A stretch of DNA of 64,000 bases from Bacillota bacterium (GTDB taxonomy: Bacteria > Bacillota > Desulfotomaculia > Desulfotomaculales > Ammonificaceae). Where the stretch lies: assembly GCA_040755295.1 (NCBI GenBank), contig JBFMBK010000014.1:1-64000 (forward strand). The letters are read 5' to 3'. Shown here one piece after another: positions 59,219 through 64,000 of the stretch; the first letter of the stretch is position 1; every line of letters begins with the position of its first letter. The position numbers and the translations under genes were made by a program. Under the pieces are notes generated by a model. It was not told the origin of the DNA. It worked only from the letters and a program-made list of their open reading frames with translations, and made no database searches.

Positions 59219-59743
59219 AACCGACCGCCCCCCTTTAATATTTCTCGGGTATATAATTCGCCATTAATTCCCGTAATACCTGCATTATTAGCGGAAGAAG
59301 AATGGGAAAAGCGATCCCGACAAATTATTGTAATATTATACGCCGCAGGTTGAAATGCATCGAAAGTTGTGGGAAAATGTATCCAATGGAAAGGTTTATG
59401 AAACCGGGCTTTATTTTACGCATTTAAAACGGTGGGTTGTGGTGTAATTGGCGGCCTTTAGCACCGGCGGAGCTCTTCTTGTGGGACGAACGCCAGTGTT
59501 GATATCAGTTGTTGTCAACAGAACCGTCCCCACGACAGTCAACGTTGGTGTCGATCAAGTAAATACCGCCGCTCATAACTGTCTAATAACCCCCTTATCA
59601 AGGGATATTTTCACCGTAGAGGAAGGTGTTTCCTTCTAATTTGTCGAATCTCCTTATGATGCTGGCAGCAAAAATGAAGGTGTAAGGTATGCCTAAGAAC
59701 CCTAATTGGACGCGGGAAGAGTAGTTTATAGTTAGGAGATGAT
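59219..59743. other. Long intergenic region before the AT-rich island
   Basis: About 525 bases hold no gene that I can support. A TTG frame at 59448-59639 gives 63 codons without a ribosome site or a recognisable pattern. At about 59640 the composition turns AT-rich, which marks the border of the following island. Confidence 0.4.
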
Positions 59744-59953
59744 ATGATGGTTGTTCAAAGGGACTTGTATCGAGTTTTTCTTAAGGATTATGAATGTGGT
59801 ACAGCCCAAGAAATGTATAATTTTGCTGTGGCGAATGGAGTCCAGTATAAAGGACGAGATAAGAAGTATCAAATGTGGAGTGTTCGGAGAAGTTTAGATC
59901 TTATGGTGGAAAAGGGTGAAATCCGTAAGATTGGCAATCGATATTGCCGATGA
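59744..59953 (+). CDS. Small winged-helix-like protein
   Basis: The ATG is preceded by TAGGAGAT. The 69-residue protein reads VQRDLYRVFLKDYECGTAQE, then MYNFAVANGVQYKGRDKKYQMWSVRRSLDLMVEKGEIRKIGNRYCR. The arrangement of helices and the final short hairpin fits a small winged helix-turn-helix protein. The codon use is AT-rich like the genes that follow. It might regulate the DUF262-HEPN pair, but no operator was seen. Confidence 0.55.
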   Translation: MMVVQRDLYRVFLKDYECGTAQEMYNFAVANGVQYKGRDKKYQMWSVRRSLDLMVEKGEIRKIGNRYCR

Positions 59954-60176
59954 TTATTAGCCCCCCTTTAGGTTTGTAGCGGTTCCTTTTGACGACTAAC
60001 CGCCACGGCGGAAATCCGGGACTCAACCCGTTACAAATTAAGGTCTCTAAATTTAATTAGTTTGGTGCGCGGCGTCTTCGTTTCGCTAACGACCGGTAGA
60101 TGCTAACATGTTAAGACCGAAATTAATACCTAAGAGATTCTAATTTGTAATTTTCGCTAAAAAAGGAGATAAGTAG

Positions 60177-61283
60177 ATGAATCCTGAGTGGCAAAATCAA
60201 GAAAATCAAAACGAGGAAGATGTTGATTTCGAAATCATAGAATCTGAAGTAGAAGATTCTTTTAGTGGTCCACCTGAGTATCAAATTACTGTGTACCCTG
60301 CAGATTTTACATTAGAAGTCTTACATAAAAAGTTTATTAACGAAGATATAGTAATCCCCAAATTTCAGCGCCAATTCGTGTGGAAGCAAATGCAATCTAG
60401 TAAATTAATAGAATCATTCCTCGTTGGATTGCCAGTCCCAGCAATATATCTTTATACAGAACGGCAGTCTAATCAATATTTAGTAGTTGATGGACAGCAA
60501 AGGCTCAAAAGTATTTGTTTCTTTTTCGAAGGTTTTTTTGGTGAAGAAACTAAAGGGAGACGTCAAGTTTTTAGACTTAAAGGTTTACATGAAAGAAGTA
60601 AATGGAGAAATAAAAGCTATAAGGATTTTGACGAGGCGGACCAACGAAAATTTCGAGATTGCGTGCTGAGGTCTTTTATTATCCAACAATTAGACCCGCA
60701 GGATGACACAAGCATTTACCATGTTTTTGAGCGGTTAAATACTGGAGGTACCTCGCTAACTAATCAGGAAGTAAGAAACTGTGTTTATGGCGGAAACCTC
60801 AAGGAATTGCTTACCCGACTCAATAAACTTCCGGCATGGAGAAGCATTTTGGGGAAAACTGTGATGGATAGTAGACAAAAAGACATTGAGCTAATCTTAA
60901 GGTTTTTCGCACTTAATAATGTATCTGAATATGAAAAACCTTTAAAAGATTGGCTCTCCCGCTACATGCGTATACATAGAAATGCACGGAGGCCGTTTCT
61001 TGAAAATCTTAAGAAATCATTTAGCGAAACATGCACTAATATCCTTAGCACCTTGGGAGAAAAACCATTTCATGTAAGAACTGGTCTAAATTCCGCAGTC
61101 TTCGATTCAGTAATGGTGGCTTTTTCTAAAAATGTGGATAAGATACCGCGGGATGTTTTATTTAGATATAAAGAACTTTTAACAGATGATACTTATCAAA
61201 AATTAATAAGTAGGGCAACTACAGATGTTGAAAATGTTGTTGAGCGTTTTCGTCTTGCCGAACATTATCTTTTTCAGGAATAA
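60177..61283 (+). CDS. DUF262-domain protein (ParB/GmrSD-like nuclease family)
   Basis: AAAAAGGAG precedes the ATG. The 368-residue protein has the DUF262 core: IPKFQRQFVWKQMQSSKLIESF (61-82), VPAIYLYTERQSNQYLVVDG and D105-GQQR109. Later FERLNTGGTSLTNQEVRNC follows the same family. DUF262 is the GmrS-like N-terminal part of type IV enzymes that use NTP to cut modified phage DNA. Here the usual DUF1524 (GmrD) C-terminal domain is absent. The next gene, 3 bases later, is a HEPN protein. Confidence 0.85.
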   Translation: MNPEWQNQENQNEEDVDFEIIESEVEDSFSGPPEYQITVYPADFTLEVLHKKFINEDIVIPKFQRQFVWKQMQSSKLIESFLVGLPVPAIYLYTERQSNQYLVVDGQQRLKSICFFFEGFFGEETKGRRQVFRLKGLHERSKWRNKSYKDFDEADQRKFRDCVLRSFIIQQLDPQDDTSIYHVFERLNTGGTSLTNQEVRNCVYGGNLKELLTRLNKLPAWRSILGKTVMDSRQKDIELILRFFALNNVSEYEKPLKDWLSRYMRIHRNARRPFLENLKKSFSETCTNILSTLGEKPFHVRTGLNSAVFDSVMVAFSKNVDKIPRDVLFRYKELLTDDTYQKLISRATTDVENVVERFRLAEHYLFQE

Positions 61284-61286
61284 GAA

Positions 61287-61892
61287 ATGAAATCAGAAAG
61301 AATAGATCAGGCAATAGAAGTATGCAGGGACCATCTACAAGTAAGTGGGGCATTTGGGACTGAAATTGAGGCTTTTTTAACTCGTTATCTATTATTGCTT
61401 ATATATGCAGTTTTTGAAGAATCAATTAAAGCAACTATATCCGACCGCTCTAAAATCTACAATGATCCTGACTTGTATCAATTTACCAATTCTTGCGTCA
61501 ACAAGATATGTCGGAGTATCATGATTAGCGAGGTTTCTGGTCTTTTAGGAAGGTTCAATTCTAGCTATAAAGAAGCTTTTCAACAAAAACTGACGGGAAA
61601 TGAACTTTTGGTAACTGCTTATAACAATATTGTCCAAAATAGGCATATGACTGCGCATAGTTCAGGCTCCAACATGACCTTCTTAGAATTGGTAGATGCT
61701 TATCAAAAAGCAAAAGCGATTATTGATTATGCTACCGAAGTAATTGCCCAAGAAACCTTGAGTATCAAGCAGCAAATTGATCGGGTTCTTCAAGAAAAGG
61801 ACAAGGAATTAACAGACCTAAAAAGAGAGCTAGAGGCGATTACTAAATTTATTATAATGGAAAAAGAAGAGATATTGGAAAAGCCAGGCTAA
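61287..61892 (+). CDS. HEPN-domain protein with Rx4H motif
   Basis: This 201-residue helical protein starts 3 bases after the DUF262 stop. R119-HMTA-H124 (YNNIVQNRHMTAHSSGS) is the Rx4-6H catalytic motif of HEPN ribonucleases. The N-terminal part resembles the MAE_28990/RiboL-PSP-HEPN group (LTRYLLLLIYAVFEESIKAT). A coiled coil (TLSIKQQIDRVLQEKDKELT, then DLKRELEAIT) ends the protein. Such two-gene DUF262-HEPN units are found in defence islands. Here it lies between the Xre trio and a type I RM locus. RNase activity is inferred. Confidence 0.8.
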   Translation: MKSERIDQAIEVCRDHLQVSGAFGTEIEAFLTRYLLLLIYAVFEESIKATISDRSKIYNDPDLYQFTNSCVNKICRSIMISEVSGLLGRFNSSYKEAFQQKLTGNELLVTAYNNIVQNRHMTAHSSGSNMTFLELVDAYQKAKAIIDYATEVIAQETLSIKQQIDRVLQEKDKELTDLKRELEAITKFIIMEKEEILEKPG

Positions 61893-62136
61893 AAATTTAA
61901 GGCTCCTGTACACTTGATTACTGTTAAACTTGTCGATTCCTTGAGACCAAATTTTTTCCGACCATCTTTAAGAAACTAGCATAAGGGAGCTTCTATTTCG
62001 CAAGCCCTAATTATTGTGTCAGCGCATTTTAAACCGTTCCCGCTTCTACAAGTTATCAGAACGATCTAACAGTTCGTGCGCCTCCCTTAGGGGAGAATAT
62101 TATGTTTTCAAGACCTGACCCCATTCCCTTGCCCAA

Positions 62137-62324
62137 ATGGATAAAGACCAGAATATTGAAAAATGGTCATCTATGGATACTATAACCGACTACCTCGGTG
62201 TAAGCTGCGAAACAGTGCTGCAATGGATTAATAATCGCAATATGCCTGCGCATAAGGTTGGGCGGCTTCGGAAACCCAAGTGGACGAATGGATTCGTGCC
62301 GGCGGTGCGGCGGATAAGGAGTGA
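62137..62324 (+). pseudogene. Excisionase-type HTH gene with frameshift
   Basis: The ATG starts DQNIEKWSSMDTITDYLGVS, the first part of a MerR/excisionase-like HTH (then CETVLQWINNRNMPAHKVGRL). From there the frame runs into an unrelated tail to 62340. The true C-terminal sequence EVDEWIRAGGAADKE is found in the next frame and ends at 62322-62324. A one- or two-base indel near 62270-62280 broke the gene. Such small HTH genes often directly precede hsdM, and here the stop lies 7 bases before hsdM. Confidence 0.7.
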
Positions 62325-62330
62325 AAGAAT

Positions 62331-64000
62331 ATGGCAGTAAAAAAGAGCGAACTTTACAGCTCGCTATGGGCGAGTTGTGATAAATTGCGGGGCGGCATGG
62401 ACGCCTCTCAATATAAAGACTATATTCTGACGCTTTTATTCGTGAAGTATGTTTCCGATAGGTTTAAGGGCGTGGCTTATGCTGACATCGAAGTTCCCGA
62501 AGGCGGTAGTTTCGATGACCTGGTAGCCCTTATCGGCAATAAGAATATTGGCGAGGAAATGGATAAAGTCATTGCAAAACTTGCTGAAGCAAATGGATTG
62601 CGCGGAGTAATAGATAACGCTCATTTTAACGATGAGACCAAGTTGGGTAAAGGCCAGGAAATGGTGGACAAACTGAGCGGGCTGATTGCAATTTTCCGCA
62701 GGCCGGAACTGAATTTCTCCAACAACCGTGCTGGCGGCGATGACATCATCGGTGACGCTTATGAATATTTGATGCGTAACTTTGCGACCGAGAGCGGCAA
62801 GAGCAAAGGGCAATTCTATACGCCCGCCGAGGTGTCACGAATTCTCGCCAAGGTTATCGGTATTGACCGGGCGATAAAAGGGGACACATCCGTATATGAC
62901 CCAGCCTGCGGTTCAGGTTCATTGCTCATCAGAGCCGCTGACGAAGCGCCTTTTGAGGTTGCCATTTACGGTCAGGAGAAGGATATCACCACTGCCGGAC
63001 TCGCCAAGATGAACCTTGTGTTACATAATAAAGCCTCCGGCGAGATAGTTGGCAATTACAGCACTTTTTCCGACCCGCAATATTTTGAGGATGATGCCGA
63101 GAAAACCACGCTACGTCGTTTTGACTTTGTGGTCGCGAATCCTCCGTTCTCCACAAAGAACTGGACAGATGGCCTCAAAGAATACGGACGCTTCGACGGT
63201 TATGGCGACAGACCGCCGGAGAAAAACGGCGACTTCGCGTGGCTGCTTCATATATTGAAGTCGCTGAAACGCAATGGAAAGGCTGCTGTAATCTTACCCC
63301 ACGGCGTCCTATTTCGTGGCAATGCCGAGGTGACAATCCGACAGTCCATAATTGACAAGGGATATATTAAAGGTATCGTCGGTCTGCCCGCCAACCTGTT
63401 TTACGGAACGGGCATCCCCGCTTGCGTTATTGTCATTGATAAAGAAGGCGCGGACGAGCGCGACGGCGTCTTTATGATTGACGCGAGCCATGACTTCATT
63501 AAGGATGGCAACAAGAACCGCCTGCGTGAGCGGGATATCCACAAAATCGTCACAACGTTCAGGCAGCGGATTGATGAGCCGAAATACTCACGATTCGTCC
63601 CAATTGAGGAAATCCGCGATAAGAATGGCTATAACCTCAACATCCCGCGCTATATTGACAGCAGTGTTCCAGAGGATTTGCAGAATATTGAGGCGCACCT
63701 GATAGGTGGCGTCCCCGCGTTTGACGTGGACAATATGGAGCGGTACTGGAGTATCTTCAGTGACTTGAAATCGGTGCTGTTTGCCCCTTTGCGCAAAGGG
63801 TTTTATCATCCCGTCGTCAAGAAGGACGATGTGCGCCACACGATTTACTCTGATGCCGAGTTTAGCCAGTATGCCGACAGAATCGACAGTGCATTCGAAA
63901 AATGGCAGAGCCGTGTAAACGATAAACTTTGTGGTATAGACGGAAAAACCAAGGGCAAGGAACTGATTGTAGAACTCGCCGAAGCCATCCTTAAAGAATT
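62331..64000 (+). CDS. hsdM: Second type I RM HsdM (3' end outside window)
   Basis: The ATG at 62331 starts MAVKKSELYSSLWASCDKLR. The frame stays open to the window end (556 codons seen). Visible are the HsdM N-domain (MDASQYKDYILTLLFVKYVS), GQFYTPAEVSRILAKV, the AdoMet motif YDPACGSGSLLIRAAD and the normal active-site motif NPPFSTKNW. Differences from the 46112 HsdM are many, so this is a separate system and not a duplicate. hsdS and hsdR are expected beyond the window. Confidence 0.93.
   Translation, partial: MAVKKSELYSSLWASCDKLRGGMDASQYKDYILTLLFVKYVSDRFKGVAYADIEVPEGGSFDDLVALIGNKNIGEEMDKVIAKLAEANGLRGVIDNAHFNDETKLGKGQEMVDKLSGLIAIFRRPELNFSNNRAGGDDIIGDAYEYLMRNFATESGKSKGQFYTPAEVSRILAKVIGIDRAIKGDTSVYDPACGSGSLLIRAADEAPFEVAIYGQEKDITTAGLAKMNLVLHNKASGEIVGNYSTFSDPQYFEDDAEKTTLRRFDFVVANPPFSTKNWTDGLKEYGRFDGYGDRPPEKNGDFAWLLHILKSLKRNGKAAVILPHGVLFRGNAEVTIRQSIIDKGYIKGIVGLPANLFYGTGIPACVIVIDKEGADERDGVFMIDASHDFIKDGNKNRLRERDIHKIVTTFRQRIDEPKYSRFVPIEEIRDKNGYNLNIPRYIDSSVPEDLQNIEAHLIGGVPAFDVDNMERYWSIFSDLKSVLFAPLRKGFYHPVVKKDDVRHTIYSDAEFSQYADRIDSAFEKWQSRVNDKLCGIDGKTKGKELIVELAEAILKE

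Noticed and set aside
59448-59639. 63-codon frame in the gap before the AT-rich island
   Set aside because: No ribosome site, no pattern of codon use and no recognisable family.

Overview
The window looks like a chromosomal segment of an endospore-forming Firmicute, most likely a Clostridia member of the Peptococcaceae / Desulfotomaculum-Pelotomaculum type. This is inferred from gene content and was not checked by any search. The supporting signs are spoIIM, a DUF4227 (YqzK-like) gene, xerD and deoB in the order known from Bacillus; very frequent TTG and GTG starts behind strong GGAGG-type ribosome binding sites; a T-box leader; a LysM spore-coat-like protein; and moderately high GC with abrupt AT-rich islands.

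Layout. 1-2.0 kb is a decayed accessory edge with a RelE-type and a VapBC-type toxin-antitoxin pair plus remnants of DUF1801 and DUF1697 genes. 2.4-33.3 kb is mostly core chromosome. It holds spoIIM, a DUF4227 gene, xerD, deoB and pyrimidine-nucleoside phosphorylase; a HIRAN protein; a ZnT9-like CDF transporter; two paralogous secreted Ig-like proteins; an aminotransferase; tRNA-Val; a LytS/LytTR two-component pair; acpS, nnr and alr; rtcB and cca; a LysM-NlpC/P60 hydrolase; a large sensor kinase with two response regulators, one of them HD-GYP; a histone-deacetylase-family protein; and a T-box-controlled aroF. 33.3-34.4 kb is a duplicated tRNA-Arg neighbourhood split by a PIN toxin-antitoxin module.

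34.6-42.8 kb is a polymorphic-toxin locus. A secreted PQQ-propeller/RHS protein ends in a tip resembling the SitA6 (DUF2380) toxin type. It is followed by a double-CxxC protein resembling SitI6 immunity proteins and by a secreted Big_5 protein whose last exact segment is also found as a fragment in front of the locus. 43.0-44.6 kb is a very GC-rich metallo-beta-lactamase-fold gene. 45.5-53.7 kb is a type I restriction-modification locus (short hsdS, hsdM, broken dinD, full hsdS, hsdR, YgjP-like peptidase) with an inverted pair of a structured repeat around the hsdS/hsdM part. 53.9-59.2 kb carries a FapA-like protein, an Xre / ImmA-IrrE / PIN trio, a LysM protein and a lipoprotein. 59.7-64 kb is an AT-rich defence-like island with a small wHTH-like gene, a DUF262 + HEPN pair, and the start of a second type I RM locus that runs off the window.

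The most interesting signal is a structured element of about 130 bases. It has two clear full copies (one in each orientation), one diverged full copy and one shortened copy. Stems are kept while their sequence changes, and three copies end 31-36 bases before a start codon. The RHS toxin/immunity locus and the two AT-rich defence modules are the next best leads. Functions are assigned by reading motifs only, and no database or folding program was run.
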